From the NCBI RefSeq assembly GCF_900115015.1, contig NZ_FOUZ01000011.1:1-64000 (forward strand): 64,000 nt of DNA, read 5' to 3'. The notes under the pieces are model-generated. The model had not been told where the DNA came from and searched no databases. It saw only the letters and a program-made list of their open reading frames with translations. Shown here in pieces: positions 28,015-36,471 of this stretch. Position 1 is the stretch's first letter. Each line of letters starts with the position of its first letter. The position numbers were made by a program, and so were the translations under genes. Origin of the DNA: Algoriella xinjiangensis. GTDB lineage: Bacteria; Bacteroidota; Bacteroidia; Flavobacteriales; Weeksellaceae.

Positions 28015-29136
28015 ATGTCGATTCCAAGAATAACGAAAGTAGAAACTACTATTATAGACCTTCCTACAATACGTCCTCATCATTTATCTATGACGGTAAT
28101 GATGAACCAAACGATTGTCTTAACACGTATTTATTCTGACGATGGTATATGTGGATTTGGTGAGTCTACAACAATTGGTGGTTTATCTTATGGTGCAGAA
28201 TCGCCAGAAGGCATGAAACTTACTATTGATCAATATATTGCACCTTTATTAATTGGTCAAGACGCTACAAATATTCACTTACTTCGTAAAGTCATTAACA
28301 AAAATATCCAACACAATACTTTTGCAAAAGCTGGTATAGAAACAGCTTTACTTGATGCACAAGGAAAACGACTTAACGTATCAGTTTCAACTCTATTAGG
28401 TGGCGCAGTAAACACTAAACTTAGTGTTTTATGGACACTTGCAAGTGGTGATACACAAAAAGATATAGAAGAAGCAAAGCAGCTAATCGCAGAAAATCGT
28501 CACAATACTTTTAAACTAAAAATTGGTCGTAATGATCCTAAAATAGATGTTGCACATGTTTCTGCAATCAAAAAAGCCTTAGGAGACGATATTAAAATTA
28601 CAGTAGATATTAACCAAGCTTGGGATGAATATATTGCAAAAAAATGGGTAAAAGTTTTACAAGAAAACGGAATCGATTTGATTGAACAACCCATTGTTAA
28701 AACAAACTTTGAAGGATTAGCTCGTTTAACTCAATATTTCGAAGTTCCAATTATGGCAGACGAAGCTTGTGCTACAATTTCTGACGCGATGAAATTATGC
28801 AAAATTAGAGGAGGAAGTGTTTTCGCCGTAAAAATTATGAAAACAGGCGGTTTATACGATGCATATAAAATTGCTGGTATGACAGAAGCTTGCGACATAG
28901 CGCTTTATGGTGGTACAATGTTAGAAGGTACAATTGGTACTGTTGCATCTGCCCACGTTTTTAGTACAGCTACAAACATGAGTTGGGGAACAGAATTATT
29001 TGGTCCATTATTACTAACAGATGATATCGTAAAAAAACCTTTAACCTATAAAAATTGCGCACTAGAACTGCCAACTGGAGCTGGTTTAGGAATAGAATTA
29101 GATGATGATAAAATAGAACAATATCGTAGAAAATAA
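28015..29136 (+). CDS. catB: Muconate cycloisomerase
   Basis: Converts cis,cis-muconate to (+)-muconolactone, the second step of catechol ortho-cleavage. 373 residues of the enolase superfamily, muconate-lactonizing subgroup. The catalytic set is complete: K167/K169 (FKLKIG), metal ligands D198 (VDINQAW), E224 (IEQP) and D249 (MADEAC), and K273 (AVKIMKTGG). These numbers coincide with those I recall for the Pseudomonas putida enzyme, an unusually close collinearity. First structural gene of the cluster. The metabolic context (catC and catA next) fixes the substrate better than the sequence alone, since dipeptide epimerases share the fold. Confidence 0.94.
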   Translation: MSIPRITKVETTIIDLPTIRPHHLSMTVMMNQTIVLTRIYSDDGICGFGESTTIGGLSYGAESPEGMKLTIDQYIAPLLIGQDATNIHLLRKVINKNIQHNTFAKAGIETALLDAQGKRLNVSVSTLLGGAVNTKLSVLWTLASGDTQKDIEEAKQLIAENRHNTFKLKIGRNDPKIDVAHVSAIKKALGDDIKITVDINQAWDEYIAKKWVKVLQENGIDLIEQPIVKTNFEGLARLTQYFEVPIMADEACATISDAMKLCKIRGGSVFAVKIMKTGGLYDAYKIAGMTEACDIALYGGTMLEGTIGTVASAHVFSTATNMSWGTELFGPLLLTDDIVKKPLTYKNCALELPTGAGLGIELDDDKIEQYRRK

Positions 29137-29158
29137 ACAACACATAAAAACAACAATC

Positions 29159-29449
29159 ATGGTATTTTTAGTAGAGATGGATGTAAACATCCCAGAATCA
29201 TGGAGCGAAGAAAAAATTGCTGATTATGTTACAAGAGAAAAAGAATGTTCTCAAGGATGGCAAAAATCTGGTAAGTGGGTTTATTTATGGCGCGTAGCTG
29301 GACAATACTCTAATGTATCTGTTTTAGAAGTAGAAAGTCCAGATGAATTGCACAAAATAATCAGTTCATTACCATTATTTCCTTACATGACAATTAATGT
29401 AAAAAGTCTATGTAAACATCCAAATGCACTTAGAGAAGCAATGATTTAA
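29159..29449 (+). CDS. catC: Muconolactone Delta-isomerase
   Basis: Isomerises (+)-muconolactone to 3-oxoadipate enol-lactone. The 96 residues match the small decameric family: MVFLVEMDVNIP at the start, a conserved W-rich centre (GKWVYLWRVAGQYSNVSVLEVESPDELHKIISSLPLFPYM) and the family ending KHPNAL. It lies 22 bp after catB. The 89-bp gap to catA contains only weak hairpins. Confidence 0.95.
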   Translation: MVFLVEMDVNIPESWSEEKIADYVTREKECSQGWQKSGKWVYLWRVAGQYSNVSVLEVESPDELHKIISSLPLFPYMTINVKSLCKHPNALREAMI

Positions 29450-29538
29450 GAAAAAACAAAGAGAAAATTTAAAAAAATAACTACAAACAAAATGTAGAAT
29501 TTATACAATTAAAATTCCACTTTAAAAAATATTACATT

Positions 29539-30468
29539 ATGGCAAGAATGGATCAAAAATTAATCGACGCAACCTTAGAATTAATCAAATCGCAAGAAAA
29601 AGAAGGACAAGGTGACGAAAGAATTAAAGAAGTCGTAAATCGTTTATTAAAAGATTTATTTAACGCAATGGCTGATTTAGACATTACTTCTGAAGAATTG
29701 TGGAAAGCATGCGATTGGTTAACTCAAGCAGGACAAAATAACGAATGGGGATTAGTTTTCGCAGGTTTAGGAATCGAGAAATTCATGGATGTAAAAATGG
29801 ATTGGGAAGACGAACAGGCAGGTATTCACAACCTAACTCCACGTACAATCGAAGGTCCATTATACGTTGCAGGTTCTCCAGAATCATTAGGTTACGCAGA
29901 ACCAGAAACTGTTGCAGAAGAAAACAGCGAACGTTTGTACATGAGTGGTTATGTTCGCGACGAAAACGGAAACCCAATACCAGGTGCAAAAGTAGAAGTT
30001 TGGCATTGTAATTTAAGAGGAATGTATTCGCATTTCGATTCATCACAACCAGAATTTAACTTACGTCGTGCAATTATTACAGATGCCGAAGGTAAATATG
30101 AATTTAAATCGTTTGTGCCAGTTGGTTACGCATGTCCTCCAAACGGAACAACAGAAAATTTAATGACTGCATTAGGTCGTCACGGCGCTCGTCCAGCACA
30201 TATTCATTTCTTTGCAACAGCACCAGAATTCAGAAAATTAACAACTCAAATTAATATCGAAGGTGATCCATTAACTTTTGATGATTTTGCATTCGCAACT
30301 CGTCCAGAATTAGTTCCACCAATTGTTAGAATTTCTGCTGAAGAAGCTGAAAATTACGGTAAAGATGGAGCTTTTGCTAAAATCGAATTCGATTTTAATA
30401 TGGTAAAAGAAGCTACTGGTGCTCCCGAAGGTGAAAACCACAGAACAAGAGCCGAAGTTAATTCATAA
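29539..30468 (+). CDS. catA: Catechol 1,2-dioxygenase
   Basis: Intradiol dioxygenase opening catechol to cis,cis-muconate with O2 and a non-haem Fe(III). 309 residues: an N-terminal helical dimerisation domain (1-100) and a beta-sandwich catalytic domain. Iron ligands by motif are Y163 (GMYSHFD), Y197 (VGYACPP), H221 and H223 (RPAHIHFF). The length and the helical linker fit catechol rather than protocatechuate dioxygenases. It shares the operon with catB/catC; benA follows after 116 bp that may hold an extra promoter. Hydroxyquinol or chlorocatechol dioxygenases are relatives, but the neighbouring benABCD supports catechol. Confidence 0.95.
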   Translation: MARMDQKLIDATLELIKSQEKEGQGDERIKEVVNRLLKDLFNAMADLDITSEELWKACDWLTQAGQNNEWGLVFAGLGIEKFMDVKMDWEDEQAGIHNLTPRTIEGPLYVAGSPESLGYAEPETVAEENSERLYMSGYVRDENGNPIPGAKVEVWHCNLRGMYSHFDSSQPEFNLRRAIITDAEGKYEFKSFVPVGYACPPNGTTENLMTALGRHGARPAHIHFFATAPEFRKLTTQINIEGDPLTFDDFAFATRPELVPPIVRISAEEAENYGKDGAFAKIEFDFNMVKEATGAPEGENHRTRAEVNS

Positions 30469-30497
30469 AATACCAAAACAGTCAAATTAATCTTTGA

Positions 30498-30527
30498 TTG
30501 TTTCTTATCAACACATTTATAAATTTT
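30498..30527 (+). promoter_or_regulatory. Possible internal promoter before benA
   Basis: TTG (30498-30500), a 19-nt spacer and TAAATTTT (30520-30527, one mismatch to TAnnTTTG) in the 116-bp gap between catA and benA. A small hairpin AAGTC/GACTT follows. It could let benABCD be expressed separately. Confidence 0.35.
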
Positions 30528-30584
30528 ACAACTATTTAAGTCCATTTTAGACTTGAACAGGATCTTTTATATCAAAAATTAATT

Positions 30585-31931
30585 ATGAGTATCACAAAAG
30601 AATATATCGAACAAATGCTAATTCACGACAAAGAGAATGGTATTTATCAACATAATCGTGCATCTTTTACCAATCAAGAAATCTTTGATCTTGAAATGAA
30701 ATACATTTTCGAAGGAAATTGGGTTTTCTTAGCGCACGAAAGTCAAATACCTAATATTAATGATTATTTTACAACTACTATTGGTAAACAATCGGTTGTA
30801 ATAACCAAAAATAAAGAAGGTATTTTAACAGCCTTAATCAACTCTTGTACGCACAAAGGCGCTCAACTTTGTCGTCATAAAAAAGGAAACAAATCATCAT
30901 TTACTTGTCCTTTTCATGGTTGGACATTCAACAACTCAGGAAAATTATTAAAAGTAAAAGATGCTAAAACGGGTGGATATCCTGATCAATTTAATTGTGA
31001 AGGATCACACGATTTAGTTAAAGTAGCCCGTTTCGAAAACTACCGAGGTTTTCTTTTCGGATCTTTAAATCCAGATGTATCTTCTTTAGAAGATTATTTA
31101 GGCGACACCAAAACAATTATAGACCACATTGTAGATCAAGCTCCTGATGGATTAGAAATTTTGAACGGAAGTTCTTCTTACATCTATAAAGGAAACTGGA
31201 AATTACAAATGGAAAATGGTGCCGATGGTTACCACGTTTCATCTGTTCACTGGAATTATGTTGCAACAATGGGACGTAGAAATTACGAAAAAGATTCTAC
31301 AAAAGCTGTTGACGCAAACGGATGGTCTAAATCTGTTGCTGGAGTTTATGGTTTTGAAAACGGACATATGTTATTATGGACCAACAAAATCAATCCAGAA
31401 GTAAGTCCTATTTTCAAACAAAAAGAACGATTAGAACAAGAATTTGGAGAAGATAAAGCTAGTTTCATGGTGAACATGACGCGTAACTTGGCAATCTATC
31501 CAAATCTATATATTATGGATCAATTTTCGACTCAAATTCGAATTATTCGTCCAATTTCTGTAAACGAAACAGAAATAATTATTTATTGTTTTGCTCCAAT
31601 TAACGAACCTGCAGAAGATCGTGCAACAAGAATCCGTCAATACGAAGATTTTTTCAACGTAACAGGTATGGGAACTCCAGATGATTTAGAAGAATTTCGT
31701 TCTTGTCAAGTTGCTTATAAATCAACAGAATTAAAGCATAATGATATGAGTCGTGGTGCTAAACACTGGATTTATGGTGCAGACGAACAAGCAGAAAACA
31801 TGGGAATTAATCCATTAGTTAGTGGAATTAAATCGGAAGATGAAGGTTTATTCATAACGCAACATGAATTCTGGAAAGACTCTTTAATAAAAGGAATTAC
31901 ACAAAACGAATCGAAAGAAGTAACTATTTAA
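30585..31931 (+). CDS. benA: Benzoate 1,2-dioxygenase, large (alpha) subunit
   Basis: Catalytic subunit of a Rieske ring-hydroxylating oxygenase that adds O2 to benzoate, giving the cis-1,2-dihydrodiol. 448 residues. The Rieske [2Fe-2S] ligands are C88, H90, C108 and H111 ([10 protein letters not shown] and CPFHGW). The mononuclear iron site is marked by D214, H217 and H222 ([11 protein letters not shown]), and MDQFST (311-316) supplies the likely third ligand, an aspartate. Length and motifs fit the benzoate/toluate/anthranilate group. A separate diol dehydrogenase (benD) in the operon argues for benzoate or a relative rather than anthranilate, whose product becomes catechol without one. Confidence 0.93.
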   Translation: MSITKEYIEQMLIHDKENGIYQHNRASFTNQEIFDLEMKYIFEGNWVFLAHESQIPNINDYFTTTIGKQSVVITKNKEGILTALINSCTHKGAQLCRHKKGNKSSFTCPFHGWTFNNSGKLLKVKDAKTGGYPDQFNCEGSHDLVKVARFENYRGFLFGSLNPDVSSLEDYLGDTKTIIDHIVDQAPDGLEILNGSSSYIYKGNWKLQMENGADGYHVSSVHWNYVATMGRRNYEKDSTKAVDANGWSKSVAGVYGFENGHMLLWTNKINPEVSPIFKQKERLEQEFGEDKASFMVNMTRNLAIYPNLYIMDQFSTQIRIIRPISVNETEIIIYCFAPINEPAEDRATRIRQYEDFFNVTGMGTPDDLEEFRSCQVAYKSTELKHNDMSRGAKHWIYGADEQAENMGINPLVSGIKSEDEGLFITQHEFWKDSLIKGITQNESKEVTI

Positions 31932-31934
31932 GTC

Positions 31935-32420
31935 ATGGAAAATTATCAAAATATCATCAATTTTCTTTACAAAGAAGCACGTCATTTAGATGACAAAGAA
32001 TGGGACGAATGGTTAAAATTTTACGATGAAGATTGTACATTTTGGATGCCAAGTTGGACTGATGAAGATGAGTTAACAACAAATCCTCAAACCGAAATTT
32101 CTTTAATTTATTACACAAATAAAGGTGGTTTAGAAGACCGTGTTTTTCGTATAAAAACCGAAAGATCTTCAGCATCAATGCCAGAACCAAGAACTACTCA
32201 TAACATTAATAATGTAGAAATCTTGGAAGAAAACGATAACGAAGTGAAAATTAGATTTAATTGGCACACGTTATCATATCGCTATAAAACAACAGATACT
32301 TATTTTGGAACGTCTTTTTATACTTTAAAAAAGACAGAAAATGACTTCTTAATTACAGATAAAAAAATTGTGCTTAAGAACGATTTTATTCGCCAAGTTT
32401 TAGATATCTATCACATATAA
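31935..32420 (+). CDS. benB: Benzoate 1,2-dioxygenase, small (beta) subunit
   Basis: 161 residues of the ring-hydroxylating dioxygenase beta family (SnoaL-like fold), a structural partner that forms alpha3beta3 hexamers with BenA and has no cofactor. Recognisable features are NFLYKEARHLDDKEWDEWLKFYDEDCTFWMPSW and the ending NDFIRQVLDIYHI. It starts 3 bp after benA, so the subunits are translated together. Confidence 0.93.
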   Translation: MENYQNIINFLYKEARHLDDKEWDEWLKFYDEDCTFWMPSWTDEDELTTNPQTEISLIYYTNKGGLEDRVFRIKTERSSASMPEPRTTHNINNVEILEENDNEVKIRFNWHTLSYRYKTTDTYFGTSFYTLKKTENDFLITDKKIVLKNDFIRQVLDIYHI

Positions 32421-32433
32421 TCCCTAATAAATT

Positions 32434-33447
32434 ATGCCAAAAATTGCGTTAAATTTTGAAGATGGAGTAACGAAAATTATTAATGCGTTACCTTACGAAA
32501 AAGTATCAGATGCCGCTTACAGAGAAGGAATAAACATTCCTTTAGATTGTGCTGATGGTGCTTGTGGAACATGCAAATGCAAAGTAAAAGCCGGAGAATT
32601 TGATCCAGGTGATTATATTGATGAAGCTTTATCTGAAGAAGAAGCTGCAGAAGGATTTGGTTTAGCTTGTCAAATTGTTCCAGAAACAGATATTATTGTT
32701 GAAATTTTAGCAAGTTCTGCCGCTTGTAAAGTTGTTGCAGAAACGTATGCGTCAACTATAACTGCTGTAAATTATTTATCAGCAGAAATTGTACAATTAA
32801 AAGTACAATTGCCAGAAGCTAAACAAATCGAATTTTTAGCAGGGCAATATGCAAATATCGAAGTGCCAGGAAGCGGAGAAACTCGCTCGTATTCTTTCAC
32901 AAACAAATCAAACGAATTAGAATTAGAATTTTTAATTCGCTTAATTCCAGATGGATTAATGAGTAATTTTTTACGTGATGTTGCGAAAGTAGGAGAAACA
33001 CTTAACATCACAGCTCCAATTGGCTCTTTTTATGTAAGAACATTAGAAAATCCGACTTTATTAATTGCTGGAGGAACAGGAATCGCGCCAATTATTTCTA
33101 TGTTAGAAGGCATTTCTATTTCAGACAATAAACAACCAATCACGGTAATTTACGGAGCAACTACAGACGAAAATTTAGTTGAAATAGAACGCATAAAAGC
33201 TTTTACTTCAACTCAAAATATAACATTAGAATTATGTGTTTCTAACCAAGAAGATTCTTCTTTTACAAAAGGTTATGCAACACAATGGATCAATAACGAA
33301 TATTTAACTTCATCAACGTATGATGTTTATATCTGTGGTCCAAATGTAATGGTAGATGCTGTAAAACAAGCAATTGAAACTAATCAAATTAATGTTGATA
33401 ATTTCTATACAGAAAAATTTGTTCCAACAGGATCAGTAACAGCTTAA
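32434..33447 (+). CDS. benC: Benzoate 1,2-dioxygenase electron transfer component
   Basis: Passes electrons from NADH through FAD and a [2Fe-2S] cluster to the BenAB oxygenase. 337 residues: an N-terminal plant-type ferredoxin (1-95) with C39, C44, C47 and C79 (CADGACGTCKC and LACQ), an FAD-binding barrel (about 105-200; RSYSF motif) and an NAD-binding domain (about 205-337; GGTGIAPIISML and YICGPNVMVDA). A fused reductase of this domain order is typical of BenC. It lies 13 bp after benB. Confidence 0.95.
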   Translation: MPKIALNFEDGVTKIINALPYEKVSDAAYREGINIPLDCADGACGTCKCKVKAGEFDPGDYIDEALSEEEAAEGFGLACQIVPETDIIVEILASSAACKVVAETYASTITAVNYLSAEIVQLKVQLPEAKQIEFLAGQYANIEVPGSGETRSYSFTNKSNELELEFLIRLIPDGLMSNFLRDVAKVGETLNITAPIGSFYVRTLENPTLLIAGGTGIAPIISMLEGISISDNKQPITVIYGATTDENLVEIERIKAFTSTQNITLELCVSNQEDSSFTKGYATQWINNEYLTSSTYDVYICGPNVMVDAVKQAIETNQINVDNFYTEKFVPTGSVTA

Positions 33448-33456
33448 TCGTTAAAT

Positions 33457-34242
33457 ATGATTTTTCAAGATAGATTTAAAGACAAAGTTGCCATCGTAAC
33501 TGGTGCAGCACAAGGAATAGGAAAAGGTGTTGCAGAACGCTTAGCAAAAGAAGGTGCAAAAGTTATTTTAGTAGATCGTGCGGATATCGTTTTACAAGTA
33601 ACCGAAGAGTTAAAAACGGAAGGTTTTGATGCACTTGCGATTCAAGCAGATTTAGAAACTTTTGCTGGGTTCGAAAAAGTAGTAGCAGAAACCTTAAAAG
33701 CGTATCAAAAAATTGATATTCTAATCAACAATGTTGGTGGAACAATTTGGGCAAAACCATTTCAACATTACAAAGAAGACGAAATTATAAAAGAAATAAA
33801 CCGTTCTTTATTTCCAACATTGTGGGGCTGCCAAAGCGTACTTCAACCAATGATTGACAATAAAGGTGGTGTAATCATCAATGTTTCATCCATCGCAACT
33901 CGTTCTATAAACAGAGTTCCTTACGCTGCTGCAAAAGGTGGTGTAAATGCAATAACTGCTTCTTTGGCTTTTGAACAAGCTGCGAATAATATTCGTGTGG
34001 TTGCCATTGCAACTGGCGGAACAGAAGCTCCTGCGAGAATTATTCCGAGAAACGAAAAACCAATGTCAGCAGAGGAAAAAATTTGGTACCAAGAAATTGT
34101 CGATCAAACAAGAGAATCTACGCTGCAAAAAAAATACGGACAAATAGAAGACCAAGTAAATGCAATTCTATTTGCTGCTTCCGACGAAGCCAAATACATA
34201 ACAGGAGTTACAATTCCTGTTTCTGGTGGCGATTTAGGATAA
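33457..34242 (+). CDS. benD: Benzoate cis-diol dehydrogenase
   Basis: Short-chain dehydrogenase; oxidises and decarboxylates 1,6-dihydroxycyclohexa-2,4-diene-1-carboxylate to catechol with NAD. 261 residues. Cofactor loop TGAAQGIG (15-22), NNVGG (91-95), catalytic S144, Y156 and K160 (YAAAK), and the C-terminal PVSGGDLG. It lies 9 bp after benC. The SDR family is broad, so the specific substrate comes from position behind benABC. A hairpin after its stop separates the upper genes from the pca genes. Confidence 0.93.
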   Translation: MIFQDRFKDKVAIVTGAAQGIGKGVAERLAKEGAKVILVDRADIVLQVTEELKTEGFDALAIQADLETFAGFEKVVAETLKAYQKIDILINNVGGTIWAKPFQHYKEDEIIKEINRSLFPTLWGCQSVLQPMIDNKGGVIINVSSIATRSINRVPYAAAKGGVNAITASLAFEQAANNIRVVAIATGGTEAPARIIPRNEKPMSAEEKIWYQEIVDQTRESTLQKKYGQIEDQVNAILFAASDEAKYITGVTIPVSGGDLG

Positions 34243-34248
34243 GATTAA

Positions 34249-34281
34249 AAAACTATCTATAATTATTTATAGATGGTTTTT
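34249..34281 (+). terminator. Hairpin between benD and pcaD (partial terminator or attenuator)
   Basis: AAAACTATCTATAA / TTATAGATGGTTTT (one G-T pair, 4-nt loop) followed by TTTTTG. It looks like an intrinsic terminator inside the cluster. The pca genes would then need readthrough or their own start; a near-consensus TACTTTTA (34283-34290) follows at once. Confidence 0.55.
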
Positions 34282-34325
34282 GTACTTTTAGATAACAGTA
34301 AAAATGAACTTAAAAACAATAAAGA

Positions 34326-35105
34326 ATGCCTAAAATTGAATTAAAAAATTTCACTTGTCATTATTTATATGAAAATTTTGGCCACGATAAAACAATTGTT
34401 TTATCAAATTCATTAGGTACCAATTTATCGATGTGGGAAGATAATATTGACGAATTAAGTCATCATTTTAATATTCTTCGCTACGACAAAAGAGGACACG
34501 GACAAAGTACAATCAATCAAGATAAAGTTTCTATTGATGAGCTTGGAGAAGATGTCATCGAACTTATTGATACATTAAAATTAGACCATGTTTATTTCTG
34601 TGGAATTTCTATTGGTGGTTTAACGGGTCAATGGCTTGGAATTAATCATCCCGACAGATTCAAAAAAATAATTATTTGCAACACAGCAGCTAAAATTGGA
34701 ACTGTTGAAGGTTGGGAAGCGCGTGTAAAACAAGTAACTGAATTTGGTTTAAGTAGTATTTTAGAAGGAACTGCCGATAGATGGTTTACACCAGCATATA
34801 GAGCAAATAATCCAGAAAAAGTGCAACAAATTCTTGCAGATTTTCAAGCAAATTCTTTACAAGGTTATACCGCTTGTTGTTACGCCGTTGCAAACGCAGA
34901 TTTTAGAAATCAATTGGATAAATTAACTATTCCGCTTTTAATTGTTGCAGGTTCTCAAGATGAAGTTACAACTGTTGAAGACGGAAAATTTATTCAAAAA
35001 TCAGCAGGTTTAACACATCTTATCACGTTAGATGCCGCACATTTATCAAATATGGAGCATCCAAGAGAGTTTGCAAAACATATCATTCATTTTATTCAAC
35101 ATTAA
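34326..35105 (+). CDS. pcaD: 3-oxoadipate enol-lactonase
   Basis: Hydrolyses 3-oxoadipate enol-lactone to 3-oxoadipate, the point where catechol and protocatechuate routes meet. 259-residue alpha/beta hydrolase with S95 (FCGISIGG), D212 (GSQDEVT) and H239 (DAAHLSN) as the triad, and LRYDKRGHGQS typical of the enol-lactonase group. A ten-codon frame (34304-34333) starts upstream and overlaps the pcaD start by 8 bp; it is probably chance. The gene follows the mid-cluster hairpin and leads the pcaD-pcaIJ-pcaF group. Confidence 0.93.
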   Translation: MPKIELKNFTCHYLYENFGHDKTIVLSNSLGTNLSMWEDNIDELSHHFNILRYDKRGHGQSTINQDKVSIDELGEDVIELIDTLKLDHVYFCGISIGGLTGQWLGINHPDRFKKIIICNTAAKIGTVEGWEARVKQVTEFGLSSILEGTADRWFTPAYRANNPEKVQQILADFQANSLQGYTACCYAVANADFRNQLDKLTIPLLIVAGSQDEVTTVEDGKFIQKSAGLTHLITLDAAHLSNMEHPREFAKHIIHFIQH

Positions 35106-35123
35106 CAAAAAACAACAATTCAT

Positions 35124-36470
35124 ATGAAACAAGTTCCTCAAATTTCTTTACAAGAAGCAGTAGCCATGGTAAAGGACGGAGATGTATTATTACAAGGTGG
35201 ATTTGGAATGACAGGAAATCCAGTTCATTTAATGCATGCTTTAGCTGAAACTGGAACAAAAAATTTAACATTCATCGGTAACAATGTTGGCGAAGCTGGT
35301 ATTGGTGGTGGACGTTTATTGCGTAACGGTCAATTAAAAAAGATGATTGGTTCGTTCTTTACATCAAATGCAGAAGCTGTAAAAGCGGCGCAAGATGGTG
35401 TTGTAGAATATGAATTATTACCACAAGGAACGTTAGCTGAAGCGATACGTGCTGGTGGTGCAGGAATTGGAGGTTTTTTTACGCCAACTTCTGCTGGAAC
35501 AGCTTTAGCTGAAGGTCGCGAAACAAAAATTTTAAACGGAGTAGAACAAGTTTTTATTCCGGGTATTCGTGGTAATGTAGCTTTCATTCGCGCATGGAAA
35601 GCCGATACAGCGGGTAATTTACAATACCGAATGACAGAACAAAACTTTAATCGAGCAATGGCAACTGCTGCTGATTTGGTAATTGTTGAAGTAGAAGAAA
35701 TTGTTCCGGTTGGAGAAATTTTACCCGAATTTGTACATACACCGGGTTCTTATGTTGATTATTTGGTTCAAGCAACTTTAACAGTAGAAGATTTAGGAAG
35801 TTCTGCTTCTGTTTCTTCAAGCAAAAAAGTTTCTGAATCACGCATGAATATGGCGAAAAGAGCATTAAAAGAATTGAAAAAAGGAGATGTTGTTAACTTA
35901 GGAATTGGAATTCCAACCTTGGTTGCGGATTTAATTTCTGAAGAAGACGGTATCATTTTACATACCGAAAATGGAATGTTAGGTGTTGGTCCAGCTCCAA
36001 CTGATGGCGGTGGCGCAATGGATTATCCTGTAAATGCGGGTAAAATTCCAGTTACTGCGTTAGATGGTTCTTCTTACTTTGATTCTGCAGATTCATTTGC
36101 AATGATTCGTGGAAAACATGTTGATATTGCAATTATGGGTGGTTTACAAGTGGATAACGCTGCAAATTTGGCGAACTGGGCCGTTCCTGGTCAACCATTA
36201 TTAGGTGTTGGTGGTGCAATGGATTTAGCTTCTGGTGCAAAAAAATTAATCATTACAATGATGCATACAGAAAAAAATGGTGATCCAAAAGTTGTAAATA
36301 TCTGCGATTTACCATTAACGGCATTAAATGCTGTTGATATGATTATTACAGATAAAGCCGTTTTTGAATTCATTGACGGACAATTAACCTTAACAGAAGT
36401 TATGCCTGGCACTACATTAGAAGAAGTTAGAGCGACAACTACAGCAAGTTTTGTTGAAAAATTAGATTAA
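35124..36470 (+). CDS. pcaIJ: 3-oxoadipate CoA-transferase, alpha and beta subunits fused
   Basis: Transfers CoA from succinyl-CoA to 3-oxoadipate. 448 residues carry both halves that are normally two genes: the alpha part (about 1-222, with [11 protein letters not shown] and [14 protein letters not shown]) and the beta part (about 239-448). The catalytic glutamate is E282 in [10 protein letters not shown] Ser/Lys-rich linker (about 225-238) joins them, as in mitochondrial SCOT. No stop codon or start-like gap is seen at the joint. Specificity for 3-oxoadipate comes from the flanking pcaD and pcaF genes; an acetoacetate:succinyl-CoA transferase would look similar. Confidence 0.9.
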   Translation: MKQVPQISLQEAVAMVKDGDVLLQGGFGMTGNPVHLMHALAETGTKNLTFIGNNVGEAGIGGGRLLRNGQLKKMIGSFFTSNAEAVKAAQDGVVEYELLPQGTLAEAIRAGGAGIGGFFTPTSAGTALAEGRETKILNGVEQVFIPGIRGNVAFIRAWKADTAGNLQYRMTEQNFNRAMATAADLVIVEVEEIVPVGEILPEFVHTPGSYVDYLVQATLTVEDLGSSASVSSSKKVSESRMNMAKRALKELKKGDVVNLGIGIPTLVADLISEEDGIILHTENGMLGVGPAPTDGGGAMDYPVNAGKIPVTALDGSSYFDSADSFAMIRGKHVDIAIMGGLQVDNAANLANWAVPGQPLLGVGGAMDLASGAKKLIITMMHTEKNGDPKVVNICDLPLTALNAVDMIITDKAVFEFIDGQLTLTEVMPGTTLEEVRATTTASFVEKLD

Positions 36471-36471
36471 G

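Noticed and set aside
30585-34242. Anthranilate dioxygenase (antABC) instead of benzoate dioxygenase
   Set aside because: Anthranilate dioxygenation gives catechol without a diol dehydrogenase, yet benD directly follows benC.
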